From the NCBI GenBank assembly GCA_937879855.1, contig CALFMO010000068.1, positions 181,738 through 245,737 on the forward strand: DNA of 64,000 nucleotides, in the 5' to 3' direction. The stretch is from an uncultured Acidobacteriaceae bacterium. GTDB lineage: Bacteria; Acidobacteriota; Terriglobia; Terriglobales; Acidobacteriaceae. Position 1 is the first letter of the stretch. Every line of letters begins with the position of its first letter. The notes under the pieces are model-generated. The model saw only the letters and a list, made by a program, of their open reading frames with translations. It was not told the DNA's origin and did not search any database. The position numbers and the translations under genes were made by a program. Below are positions 45,380-54,943 of the stretch, piece after piece.

Positions 45380-47764
45380 TCATGCGCACAATCGTCCGAG
45401 GATCGCAAGTGCGACGTTCTTTGTTCTTTCGCTCCGGTCCCCGGCCGGCCCGACACACGAAGGGCATCCGTTATCGCACGGGCAAGCGCTGATGAGTTCG
45501 CTGGTGCGTTCCAGCAGCAGGTTCGAAATCCGGTAGAGCGGCTCGCTGAATCCGATCCCGCCGGGATACGCGTCGTAGAGATAAAGGTTGGGTTCAAAGA
45601 ACTCCGTTATGTCGGATGTGCGCGGTGCGGCGAAGTCCTCCCAGTTGATCTCGGAAGCTGCGCTGGGCGGACGCTCCCCCACCGCAGTACCAAGATCTCG
45701 CCGGTCGCACATTAGCAGGAGCGTAGCCATGGATCCCAAGGCATAAAGCAGCCCAAAGATGCCGCTCTGGCGCTCGGAAAGCGTGAAGGGCAATTCCACT
45801 AACAAACTGTGCCCGAGCGTCAGCCAGAATGCGGTCGTGTGCATCTCGTTCTCCGGCAATTCAAGCTTCCCGGAGCCGACGTTCTCGTTGGTGAAGAACT
45901 TGATTTTCTTGAAACCGATGACCTGCGAGCGCACCAGCACGTCACCGTGGGCCCGCGCTGCAGGACCATGAATGCTCTGCTCTTCCGCGATTTCAAGGAC
46001 TCGTACCTGGGTGTACCGGATGGCATCGGTGTAGTAGTCCACGTTTACCCGTTTCACATAAGCCTTTCGCTTGTCGAAATCCAGCCGTTCCACGTGGTAT
46101 TGCTGACCCTGGTGGATGTAGATCGCTTTCGGGTGAACGGTTGTGAGCGCGGAAGAGAAGTCGACCTCTCCGATCGCCTCGGGCCCGCCGTTCTCTTCGC
46201 CCGTCGTGTTGATAATCACAAAATTATCGGAGGTCACCGATCGCAGGCTGATCGTATCCGCGGGATAAGCCTCCTGCACCCAGTGCCAGTTGCCACCGCT
46301 CTTGTGAATGAACCCCGCCTCGCCAAGCTGTTCGCAGAGTGCGGCCAGATCGACGTTGCCGAATCGCTCTTCGGGCGAGAGAGGCAGTTCGAACGCGGCA
46401 CATTTCAAGTGGTTCACAAGAATTTCGAGGTTGTCTGGCTGAATGTGGGCGTGCTCGGGGGAACTGCCGAAGAAGTAGTCGGGATGCTGCACGATGAATT
46501 GGTCGAGCGGCGCCGACGAGGCAACGAAGATCGCGCAGGAACTCCCGCTGCGACGCCCCGCGCGTCCTGCGCGCTGCCAGGTTGACGCGATCGATCCTGG
46601 ATAACCTGCCATGACGCAAGCGTCGAGAGAACCAATATCGATGCCAAGTTCGAGAGCTGTGGTCGTGACAACTCCCAGGATCCGGCCGTCGCGCAGCCCG
46701 CGTTCAATCTCGCGCCGTTCCCCCGGAAGATACCCTCCACGATAGCCGCGGATTGGTTCTGCTTGGCCTGGCTTCGAGGGGTTCGCCTGCTGCAAGTAGG
46801 TGAGCAGCACCTCGGTGTGCAATCGGCTGTTGGCGAAGATGATCGTCTGCAGCTTGCGGGCAAGTAGTTCCTTGGCTACGCGTGTGCTCTCATTGATATA
46901 GCTTCGCCGAATGCCGAGGTTCCGGTTGACCATCGGTGGGTTGTAGAAAACGAAAAGCTTCTCCCCGGCCGGCGCGCCGTTCTCTTCGACCACTTCTACT
47001 TCCTGTTCGACGAGTTGCGAGGCCAGTTCGCCGGGATTTGCGATCGTGGCGGAACAACAAATGAACTGCGGATTGGAACCATAGAACCGAGCGACCCGTC
47101 TCAAGCGCCGTAGTACATTCGCCAGATGGCTTCCGAACACTCCGCGATAGGTGTGCAATTCATCGATCACGATGTAACGCAAGTTCTCAAACAACCGCAT
47201 CCACTTGGTGTGGTGCGGCAGGATTCCGGTGTGCAACATGTCCGGATTCGTCAAGACCACATGTCCACGCTCCCGGATCGCTTTGCGGGCGTCGCTGGGC
47301 GTATCGCCGTCGTAGGTGAACACTCCGAAGCGATCATCCAATCGCTTGGAAAGGTCGTGCAATTCGGCGAGTTGGTCTTGGGCCAGTGCTTTGGTCGGAA
47401 ATAGGTAAAGAGCGCGAGTATCCGGATTCTCGAGCACCGCGTTCAATACCGGCAGGTTGTAGCATAGGGTTTTGCCCGACGCCGTCGGCGTAACCACAAC
47501 GACGTTTTTTCCATCGTGAACCAGTTCGGCTGTGAGCGCCTGGTGTGAGTACAGATGTTGAATTCCCTTCGCCCGGTACGCCCCAGACAAGGCACTTGTC
47601 ACCCAACCTGGGATAGGCCGAAACTTGGCCTCTCGGGCAGGAATCTGTCGCACAGCGGTCAGGACTGCGTCTTTGCGGTAGCGGGCAACGAGTGTCCCCA
47701 GAATTTCCTGAATGGTATCAAGAGCTGCGACGGATCGTGGGGCTAGGGACTCGGAGAAGGTCAT
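45380..47764 (-). CDS. DEAD/DEAH-box helicase with DUF1998, YprA/MrfA-like
   Basis: The 794-residue protein has Walker A TPTASGKT, the DExH box DELHTYRG, SAT (CCSATIANP) and QRAGRAGRRSGSS motif VI. Near its end it has the zinc-binding cluster CPCDNGCPSC of MrfA/YprA helicases, followed by a short tail. MrfA translocates 3' to 5' and unwinds DNA during mitomycin C repair, working with the exonuclease encoded just downstream. GGGAG six bases before ATG 47764 decides the start; the frame is open to 47926. The coupling with the exonuclease, 52 bases apart, is strong context. Confidence 0.88.
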   Translation of the reverse strand: MTFSESLAPRSVAALDTIQEILGTLVARYRKDAVLTAVRQIPAREAKFRPIPGWVTSALSGAYRAKGIQHLYSHQALTAELVHDGKNVVVVTPTASGKTLCYNLPVLNAVLENPDTRALYLFPTKALAQDQLAELHDLSKRLDDRFGVFTYDGDTPSDARKAIRERGHVVLTNPDMLHTGILPHHTKWMRLFENLRYIVIDELHTYRGVFGSHLANVLRRLRRVARFYGSNPQFICCSATIANPGELASQLVEQEVEVVEENGAPAGEKLFVFYNPPMVNRNLGIRRSYINESTRVAKELLARKLQTIIFANSRLHTEVLLTYLQQANPSKPGQAEPIRGYRGGYLPGERREIERGLRDGRILGVVTTTALELGIDIGSLDACVMAGYPGSIASTWQRAGRAGRRSGSSCAIFVASSAPLDQFIVQHPDYFFGSSPEHAHIQPDNLEILVNHLKCAAFELPLSPEERFGNVDLAALCEQLGEAGFIHKSGGNWHWVQEAYPADTISLRSVTSDNFVIINTTGEENGGPEAIGEVDFSSALTTVHPKAIYIHQGQQYHVERLDFDKRKAYVKRVNVDYYTDAIRYTQVRVLEIAEEQSIHGPAARAHGDVLVRSQVIGFKKIKFFTNENVGSGKLELPENEMHTTAFWLTLGHSLLVELPFTLSERQSGIFGLLYALGSMATLLLMCDRRDLGTAVGERPPSAASEINWEDFAAPRTSDITEFFEPNLYLYDAYPGGIGFSEPLYRISNLLLERTSELISACPCDNGCPSCVGPAGDRSERTKNVALAILGRLCA

Positions 47765-48034
47765 GCGGCGCTCCCGGCATATTCGCCTTTTGTTCGCCAA
47801 CCAGCCTAGCACTTCATGTCGGAGCAGCGCAATGTCCGAGAGAGATCGCATAATTAATGGCAGGGGAGAGCTAGCGGGCGGACACTCAAAGTGGGGAGGT
47901 AAACGGGCTGCGATTCCTTGTTGCAAGGACGCATTAATAAGGACGGACTAGAAGTCTGGGACGCTAGAGAGCACCGGTTTGAGGTCCATCACCGGCATGC
48001 CGTCGAAGGCCTCGATGGGAGTCCGTTGACCGGT

Positions 48035-48493
48035 TCAAAGATTCCGCCGGGTTTTCTGCTTCGATGCCGAGGCCCTGCGTGCTCCCGGCACCTTGCCGAT
48101 CCGAGCATCACCCGCAAGGACCAGATCGCAGGCGCGCTGTGCCACTGCTTCAAAATCCGCTGCATCGGCTGGAAGGACCTGCCAGCCCGTAACTGGCTTT
48201 CCGAGTACGTGAATCGATCGCATGTTCGGGAACTCGCGGCGCAGGCTATCGTGATGATCCCTGGTCGTAGCGAGCCACACGCCATTGTCCGATGTGTTCG
48301 TGGGCTTATCCCGCAGGATCAGCACGATCTTGTCCTTAACGTAAACTGCGAGACATCCGAACATGGGCCGAGTATAGGGCGATAGGGGAGCGAGTGCCTC
48401 GAGCACGAATGGATGGGGAACCGGCTTGCGCTGCTTGAGTGGCAAGCTGTCATCCACCGGAAGAGACAGCGGATTGCGATGAGACTTCGCCAT
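48035..48493 (-). CDS. Conserved protein with TfoX N-terminal-like fold
   Basis: The 152-residue protein contains ALAPLSPYTRPMFGCLAVYV followed by DKIVLILRDK, reminiscent of the TfoX N-terminal domain, then an alpha/beta part (HVLGKPVTGWQVLP, FEAVAQRACDLVLAGD). ATG 48493 (MAKSHRNP) is preferred to ATG 48517, since conserved text starts there. I recognise it as conserved in Acidobacteriota; the function is unknown. It lies between repair genes but is separated by about 80 bases from the SRAP gene. Confidence 0.7.
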   Translation of the reverse strand: MAKSHRNPLSLPVDDSLPLKQRKPVPHPFVLEALAPLSPYTRPMFGCLAVYVKDKIVLILRDKPTNTSDNGVWLATTRDHHDSLRREFPNMRSIHVLGKPVTGWQVLPADAADFEAVAQRACDLVLAGDARIGKVPGARRASASKQKTRRNL

Positions 48494-48575
48494 ACTTCTT
48501 GGACGTTTCAGGGCCATACTGGTCGGAAATAAATCGACGACGAAGCTCCGGCAAGATAAGCTCTCGCTTCATATT

Positions 48576-49280
48576 TCATGAAAATAGACCAGACTGAATC
48601 TGGGCAAGCTCCACGGGCTCCGAGCACTCTGCATCGTCATTCGCCACATGGTTGACCCGACTGCTCACTGGATAACACCTCATCAACCGGGCGTCGCAGG
48701 GCTTCAGCAGTTCGGACGCTGCAGCCACGTCCCTCATCCCCGGATCGAGCCATAGCTCGTAGTTGTCTGGCTCAAGAATAACTGGCATGCGGTTATGGAC
48801 GGCTGAGGTCAAGGCATTCGGGGTCGTGGTCAGGATCGAGCAGGTTTCGACCGCGTTGCCGCTTAGGCCCTTCCAGTGATCCCATATCCCGGCGAACGCG
48901 AACAACCCGCCTTCATTGACTTCAAAACAGTACGGTTGCTTGGCGTTCCCCGTCCTCTGCCATTCGTAAAAAGCGTCGGCAGGAATCAGGCACCTGCGGA
49001 ATTTCAACGCATCGCGGAATGCGGGCTTCGTGCCCGCGGTTTCCGATCTTGCGTTGATCATTTTCGCAGCACCAGATGAGTCTTTCGCCCACGACGGAAT
49101 CAATCCCCAGCGGAACAGCGACATTTCACGGACGGGTTCCTTGGGATTCTGGCGGATGACGGGAACAGGCTGTGTGGGGGCAATGTTGTAGCGCGGAATC
49201 CAGTCTTCTTCCCCCGAGGCGCTGTCGAAGTGCTCCTCGATCAGTTGCTTCCTTCGCGACAGTCGGTAGCGCCCGCACAT
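48576..49280 (-). CDS. SOS response-associated peptidase (SRAP/HMCES, YedK-like)
   Basis: The 234-residue protein has all key residues of the family: Cys2 (MCGRY), which forms the DNA crosslink, Asn76 (INARSET), Glu106 (FYEWQ) and His162 (VHNRMPVIL). It shields abasic sites in single-stranded DNA by forming a thiazolidine link through Cys2. The SRAP length matches. It lies beside the dinB and mrfAB repair genes. Confidence 0.95.
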   Translation of the reverse strand: MCGRYRLSRRKQLIEEHFDSASGEEDWIPRYNIAPTQPVPVIRQNPKEPVREMSLFRWGLIPSWAKDSSGAAKMINARSETAGTKPAFRDALKFRRCLIPADAFYEWQRTGNAKQPYCFEVNEGGLFAFAGIWDHWKGLSGNAVETCSILTTTPNALTSAVHNRMPVILEPDNYELWLDPGMRDVAAASELLKPCDARLMRCYPVSSRVNHVANDDAECSEPVELAQIQSGLFS

Positions 49281-49577
49281 GAAGGAGATTATGGCAGATC
49301 GGGTGGCTAGCTTACACCTAGTGAGGAAACTCGCCGCCCTTCTTCGTTCTCTAAAACTGTTCCACCAACGTCAAACCATCCTGAGCGGACGTCCCGCTCC
49401 AGTTGTAGGCTGATGCATCTGCGCCCAGATGTGCTTCACCTGGTGGTCCCAGCCTTATGTTGCAGGGAAACTTGACCACGCCGTACCACCCGCCTACTAT
49501 CTGCCAGAGGCAGGCACGATGCGCTAGCCGTGTAAAGTACGGGGCACAAGCCTGTCAGTTGTGTAGCGAGAGCTCCC

Positions 49578-51581
49578 ATGCGTGGCATTTCCATGGAGCC
49601 GGCCGAACGACTCCGCCGTGCCCTCTTTCCCGCGAAGGGTAAGCAGTTCGGCTGGCGCGTGGCTTCCGTCACCGTAAGCCTCATCTCGGTCGCCCTCATC
49701 GCGCTGACCCTTGGGTACCGACTCCGCGGAGCCGAACTGCCTGCCGTGCTCCTCCTCGCCCTGCTTGCGGCCTTCGCAACCGTTGTGCTGCTCCTCTCCA
49801 AGTTTCTGTTTTGGGCCCAGAAAGAAGAGGGTCAGATTACGGGTGCATTAAACACAAGCGAGCGCGAATTCCAATCAGTCTTTGAGAATGCGCTGGATGC
49901 CATTCTGATCCTTGATGACCAGGCGATCTGTCGCGAGGCCAACCCCGCAGCCGAGCAACTCTTCGGAATTCTTCGCCCGCAACTGATCGGCGAACCCATC
50001 GCCCGGTTTTACAAGAATTCCGACCAATTCCAGGAAGGCTGGCAGCGTCTCCTCGCCCAGAAGTTCCAGCAGAGCGATGCCGAGCTCCTGAAGAATGATC
50101 AATCGTCGGTTTTCGTGGAGTTCACGGCCAAGGCGGATTGCTTGCCCGGCCAGCACGTCATGATTCTCCGCGACGTCACGGAACGCCGACGCGCGCAGAT
50201 GTCGCTCCTCGAAAGCGAAGAACGCTTTCAACAGATGGCCAGGAACATTCAGGAAATCTTCTGGATGATCGACGCCGATACCAAGCAGGCCCTCTTCGTG
50301 AACCCGGCCTACGAGACGATCACCGGTCGCTCCTGTGAATCATTGCGAGACAGTCCTTCTTCTTACGAAGAGTTAATCCACCCCGAAGACCGTGTTCATG
50401 TGCTCACCAAACTTGACAAAGCCACGCGGAACGGACAGTTCAATGAGAGATTCCGGATTGTTCGACCCCAAGGCGACATCCGCTGGGTATGGGTTCGCGG
50501 GTTTCCCGTGCGGGATGCCGGGGGCAAGATCCGCCGGCTCGTCGGAACGGCGCTTGAAATCACCGCGCAGAAGGAGGCCGAAGAACAAGTCGCCGCCAAC
50601 CTGGCCCTAGCGAAATCGGCATGGGCCGAAGCCGAGGCTTTGCGCAAAGCGACTCTCTCGCTAACCGAAGACTTGCGGATGGATTTTGTGATGGATGCAC
50701 TGCTGAGGTCCCTCGAAGAACTGGTGCCGTACACGTGCGCACGGGTACTCATTCCAGAAGGTGGCCCGCATGTGCTTGCTCTTGGGGAAAGGTCTTGCCC
50801 GGAGGCTCCAAAACAATCTCCCAGGGCCCCGCTGACCATGGTTGCGGAAGAATCGTCTTTTTTGCACCGAGTTCTAACAGAACAGAAAAGCTTCTTGATC
50901 ATGGACACAAAAAACCAGGAAGGATGGCAGACCTTCAAAGGACATAAACACTTCCGTTCCTGGTTGTCGGTTCCCTTGGTTTCCACTGGCGATTATCTGG
51001 GGTTGCTTTCCATCGGTCACAGCGATCCTAACCGCTTTACCGAAGACCATCTCCGGCGCGCCCGACTGCTGGCGATTCCGGCTGCGGCGGCGATTCAAAA
51101 TGCTAGGCTTTACGAAACCGCGCGTATCTACGGGGAGACGCTTGAAAAGCGCCTGGCCGATCTCAAACAAGCTGAAGCTGCCTTAGCCCAGTCGGAAGAC
51201 AGCCGCAGGTCTTCAGAGGAGAAGTTCCAGAGAGTGTTTCAGTCGAGTCCGATTTCGTTTTCCATCACGACCGTGACGGAAGGGAAATTCATTGATGTGA
51301 ACGCCGCATTCGAACGAAGATATGGCTACTCTCGCGCCGAGGTGCTTGGACGTACCGTCCATGAGTTACGGATCTGGGAGGACCCGGCGGATCGAGAGTT
51401 CATGATCGCCCAGCTCAATAAAGGTGGCCCCGTTCGAAACATCATGACTCGCCTTCGCATGAAATCAGGGGAGATCAGGGTCACCGCGTATTCCGCGGAT
51501 CGAATTCAGTTTGAAGGCCAATCCTGCATTCTCGCGGTCTCAGAAGATCTGCTCCAGGTCAATCCGCAGAAAAGCAATTGA
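49578..51581 (+). CDS. Membrane PAS-PAS-GAF-PAS sensor protein lacking an output domain
   Basis: The 667-residue protein has two membrane helices (about 25-45 and 55-75), a PAS domain (SEREFQSVFENALDAILILD), a second PAS/PAC (FQQMARNIQEIFWMID, with WVRGFPVRDAGGKI), a GAF domain (about 360-510) and a third PAS (FQRVFQSSPISFSITTV). It ends in SEDLLQVNPQKSN without histidine kinase, GGDEF or other output. Downstream sequence in no frame supplies a kinase. It may be a truncated sensor or pass its signal to a separate partner. The start ATG 49578 or 49593 is open. Confidence 0.8.
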   Translation: MRGISMEPAERLRRALFPAKGKQFGWRVASVTVSLISVALIALTLGYRLRGAELPAVLLLALLAAFATVVLLLSKFLFWAQKEEGQITGALNTSEREFQSVFENALDAILILDDQAICREANPAAEQLFGILRPQLIGEPIARFYKNSDQFQEGWQRLLAQKFQQSDAELLKNDQSSVFVEFTAKADCLPGQHVMILRDVTERRRAQMSLLESEERFQQMARNIQEIFWMIDADTKQALFVNPAYETITGRSCESLRDSPSSYEELIHPEDRVHVLTKLDKATRNGQFNERFRIVRPQGDIRWVWVRGFPVRDAGGKIRRLVGTALEITAQKEAEEQVAANLALAKSAWAEAEALRKATLSLTEDLRMDFVMDALLRSLEELVPYTCARVLIPEGGPHVLALGERSCPEAPKQSPRAPLTMVAEESSFLHRVLTEQKSFLIMDTKNQEGWQTFKGHKHFRSWLSVPLVSTGDYLGLLSIGHSDPNRFTEDHLRRARLLAIPAAAAIQNARLYETARIYGETLEKRLADLKQAEAALAQSEDSRRSSEEKFQRVFQSSPISFSITTVTEGKFIDVNAAFERRYGYSRAEVLGRTVHELRIWEDPADREFMIAQLNKGGPVRNIMTRLRMKSGEIRVTAYSADRIQFEGQSCILAVSEDLLQVNPQKSN

Positions 51582-51707
51582 ACCCGACGAGCGTAAATCG
51601 CCAAGAAAATTGAGATCATTAAGACCAGCGAAACCTTGCTCCCTGCACGGTTTTTCGGGCAATGCGACTCTCTTCAAACCTGACGCGCGCATCCTAAGTT
51701 CCCTGTT

Positions 51708-52802
51708 TTGAGCTCCTGCCCGGAATCCCGACCACTGGAAAGAAAACTAATCGATCAACAAGAGAAACGCGCGAGGATGGCACTCGCCTTCGCATCCCTG
51801 AGGATGGTTTTCTGTATGTCGGGGGTCGTCCAGAGCATTCGGAATCAGCCGGCAATCAACCCTCGTTTGTTGCCGGCCATCGACCAGTTGTTGATCGCCG
51901 GGATCAAGCTCGGGCCCCGCAAGAAGCACGACGCGATCAACAAGATCCTGCAGCTGGTGCCCGAGTGGAAGCGAGGAGACTGCTGGCGACGTATTCGGCA
52001 GCTGCGAAGGACTTCCGCGTTGGCAACTCCTAATGCGATTCAGGACTCGGAGCAACCCGTAAATAACGGCTCCGGTCATCGACCGTTCTCCCGGCCATGG
52101 CTTCCAGAGGATGACGACAAGCTTTTGGATTGGGCGGGCTACGAGCCAGTCACGAAGATTGCCCAGCGTCTTGGCCGTTCCGTCCGTGCTGTGCGCTTCC
52201 GGCTTGGAGCGCTCGGCATGAGTGCAAGGGTCAAGGACGGGTGGTCGCAGCGTGGTTTGCGGAAACTCCTGCGTGTGAGCCGCGCGAGACTCCGACACCT
52301 TGTCGCGAGCGGTATGCTGCGAGTTCGCGACCCGCGCATCACGGCGTCTTCGTTGGCGGTCTTTCGCGAGAGGAATATTCAGGCAATCGACACCTCCGCC
52401 ATCCACATGTCGAAACATGCCACTGCCGAGGAAGAGGCATACTCTTGGAAGCGAGCGGCCAAACTCTTGGCCATTACGGTGGAAAATATACAGAACCTGA
52501 TTTCCACCGGCCAACTGAAACTGATGGATACGTTTGTAACTGACAGATCTTTTGAAGATTTCTGCCGGAAGCGCGGAAACGAAATCAACATGACACTCAT
52601 CGATCCGGCGACGAAAAAATGGCTGATGAACGAGTATGGGGTTTCAGAAACCGCCGACAGCAAAATTCTTCCTCGAGCGCAAAAGCACGCGCTCATAATC
52701 AGGGAGTGCAGATGCGGAAGAAAAATAGCCGGCAACGTCTATTTCAGACACGTGAGACATTGTCGTCTTCTGCAAGCGCAGTCAATGCGCGCGGCCGTTT
52801 GA
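51708..52802 (+). CDS. Helix-turn-helix/SANT-like DNA-binding protein
   Basis: The 364-residue protein contains RPWLPEDDDKLLDWAGYEPVTKIAQRLGRSVRAVRFRLG in sections, a SANT/Myb-like or sigma-4-like helix-turn-helix, and a second HTH near RKLLRVSRARLRHLVASGML with another MerR/excisionase-like region (SWKRAAKLLAITVENIQNLI). A Cys-rich tail (CRCGRK, HVRHCR) may bind zinc. TTG 51708 gives the longest frame; ATG 51777 is an alternative. It resembles acidobacterial HTH proteins with the INKILQLVPEWKRGDCWRRI segment. Its targets are unknown. Confidence 0.65.
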   Translation: MSSCPESRPLERKLIDQQEKRARMALAFASLRMVFCMSGVVQSIRNQPAINPRLLPAIDQLLIAGIKLGPRKKHDAINKILQLVPEWKRGDCWRRIRQLRRTSALATPNAIQDSEQPVNNGSGHRPFSRPWLPEDDDKLLDWAGYEPVTKIAQRLGRSVRAVRFRLGALGMSARVKDGWSQRGLRKLLRVSRARLRHLVASGMLRVRDPRITASSLAVFRERNIQAIDTSAIHMSKHATAEEEAYSWKRAAKLLAITVENIQNLISTGQLKLMDTFVTDRSFEDFCRKRGNEINMTLIDPATKKWLMNEYGVSETADSKILPRAQKHALIIRECRCGRKIAGNVYFRHVRHCRLLQAQSMRAAV

Positions 52803-52926
52803 AAATACAGTATCTATGCTGAGCCACCCCACCTTCCGGATCACCGACAATTCAGGAGTGGCCGTCCAGGCCATCAAAAGGGCGCTAGAATTGGAAGCTA
52901 TCGGCGTCTAGCGCCACGGAAACGCA

Positions 52927-54717
52927 ATGATCTCCGGCGTGATTTTTTCCTATTCCGACGTATTTGATCGCCAGGCTACGAAAGAGGAACTGATCGCCCT
53001 CGTCGAAAAAATACCTCTACGTCATGCGGTCTTCGTCATCTCGCGCATAAACCTGGCGCTGCGGTACGCGATGCAGGAGCAGGGCCAGTTCGGCAAGGTT
53101 CAGGAAATGCTCATAGCAGGTCATATAGACGACGAGATACTTGCATTGCTCAAAGCGCGCTTCCCAACCGTGAAGTGCGACGAGCGGCCAGTGTTTTTGC
53201 CACAGAACCTGCTTAGTGTGCTTCGAATCGTGGTCACCCATTGCGACCCGGCTCCTCCACCCAAAACCGAAGACGATGAATCAGTCAGATACGGAATAGG
53301 CCGGGCATGTCTCATGATGAATGGTCTCCTGTTTACGCCGGCCGAGGGAACGGCCCTTAAATCCGGTACGGAAGACGACAGGCGAACCGAACTGATGACG
53401 CAAACTATCGCCGGATTTGAGCTTATCAACTCGCCAAAGGCCGATCATCTTATGCCGCGACTCCAAGTGATGTATCGGATACTTTTGAGAGATCCGAGCG
53501 TGACATCACGCATTGCGCTTGAATGCGAGGGGTTCGACTTCGAACGAGAGTTCAATGGACTGGTCGGAATACCACTGGAGCGCTGGTTATTCGTGATTTT
53601 TGCTATTTATACGTATTTCCTCAACGGCGCGAACCCTCTCGACCCTCACCCGGAATTCATGCTGATAAATCCCGAGAAGTTTTGTGGAGAATCGGGAATT
53701 ACACGGGCGGAGCTTGACACCGTCCTGGCCACCATCTCAATACCAACGGCAGAGCTCAAATCCGCGATTGAGAATGAGACCTCTACCGATCCGAGGCATG
53801 ATTTTGTGGCTTTCCGTTCAAAACCTTTGTTGAGGGTTGAGGAAGGAAAACTGCTGCCAGCCGATTTAGCGTTTATCGTGGAAAAATGCCATACCGGGGT
53901 GCAGTGGGCGCTCCACGACAAGCTACCAATAAAACGGCGGCAGACAGTTTTCAATGCCTGGGGAGTATTGTTCGAAGAGTACGTTCACTGGCTCCTGGAA
54001 GGGATGCGCACTGAGCTTCCAATTAGGTATTTCCGCGCTCCTAAGTGGAGGAATACGAAGGTTGAGTCATTCGACGGCGTATTGCTGCAAGGCCAAGTCC
54101 TAGTGCCAGCGGAGTATAAGGGCGGCTTTCTTTCGCGGGGTGCACGCTACTCCGGCAATTCAAGAGATCTCCTCACCGAACTAGACGCAAAATTTGCGAC
54201 CGGATGCGACCAACTGGCAGAGAAAATTGGTGCATTATTCACGGAGGACGATACCATTCGTAAAGAACTCGAAGAGCTACCGGTAGACCATTTCCGATCA
54301 ATCGTTCCGGTGCTGGTGTTGCAAGACCATATCTTCCGAGTTCCTTTCCTGAACTGGTACCTCAACAAGAAATTTCAGGAGCGTCTACGGCACTCTCGAT
54401 TGCGCTCAGGGGTCTCTGTCCGGCCGCTTACGGTTATCAATATCCAAGATCTAGAAAGCATTGTTCACTCCGCTGAGGGCGGTAACTTCGACTTTATTTA
54501 CGCTCTTCACCATCGGACAATAAGGGACGAACGCGTATTGTCCGATCTAATCGACGCGCTCCGGCAATTCCCGCAATTCGGCAAAACTGCTTCGCCCCGA
54601 ATCAAGAAGGCGCTTGAAGATGCTCAGGCCGATTGGTCCTCTTACCTCTTTCCCGCGAGCAACGAGCCCCCGGATCTTGGGACTGGAAATTACTTGCTGT
54701 ATCACGGGCAACTCTGA
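52927..54717 (+). CDS. Unrecognised large protein with possible PD-(D/E)XK nuclease core
   Basis: The 596-residue protein has no close family I know. Around its middle it carries SFDGVLLQGQVLVPAEYKGG, in which Asp383, Glu396 and Lys398 fit the D-Xn-ExK spacing of the PD-(D/E)XK nuclease fold, with a preceding acidic helix FEEYVHWLLEGM (Glu350/351). The N-terminal ~340 residues are helical and unknown. It stands alone between an HTH gene and exonuclease III. It could be a restriction-like or repair nuclease; the assignment is tentative, resting on one motif. Confidence 0.6.
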   Translation: MISGVIFSYSDVFDRQATKEELIALVEKIPLRHAVFVISRINLALRYAMQEQGQFGKVQEMLIAGHIDDEILALLKARFPTVKCDERPVFLPQNLLSVLRIVVTHCDPAPPPKTEDDESVRYGIGRACLMMNGLLFTPAEGTALKSGTEDDRRTELMTQTIAGFELINSPKADHLMPRLQVMYRILLRDPSVTSRIALECEGFDFEREFNGLVGIPLERWLFVIFAIYTYFLNGANPLDPHPEFMLINPEKFCGESGITRAELDTVLATISIPTAELKSAIENETSTDPRHDFVAFRSKPLLRVEEGKLLPADLAFIVEKCHTGVQWALHDKLPIKRRQTVFNAWGVLFEEYVHWLLEGMRTELPIRYFRAPKWRNTKVESFDGVLLQGQVLVPAEYKGGFLSRGARYSGNSRDLLTELDAKFATGCDQLAEKIGALFTEDDTIRKELEELPVDHFRSIVPVLVLQDHIFRVPFLNWYLNKKFQERLRHSRLRSGVSVRPLTVINIQDLESIVHSAEGGNFDFIYALHHRTIRDERVLSDLIDALRQFPQFGKTASPRIKKALEDAQADWSSYLFPASNEPPDLGTGNYLLYHGQL

Positions 54718-54943
54718 GGCAATCCTGAGGTAAGGTTTGCCGACTGACCGCTCACAGTCCCTAGTCGAATCGATAGAAGTTTCACTGAGCAGCCATTTAG
54801 GAGACAGGCGACCTCGAAAACTAGGCTATGCATTTTAGTTCGAGGTTTTCCAAGTCCTTCCATCGGTAAAATAATGCCAGCCGGAATAACGAACTCGGTT
54901 GCTCCTTTTGGGAGGCGCACCCAGAGGTACAGACAGGGACTTG

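Noticed and set aside
52816..52911. 31-codon frame between the HTH gene and the nuclease-like gene
   Set aside because: Starts ATG and reads plausibly (MLSHPTFRITDNSG), but is too short to judge and lacks a ribosome site.
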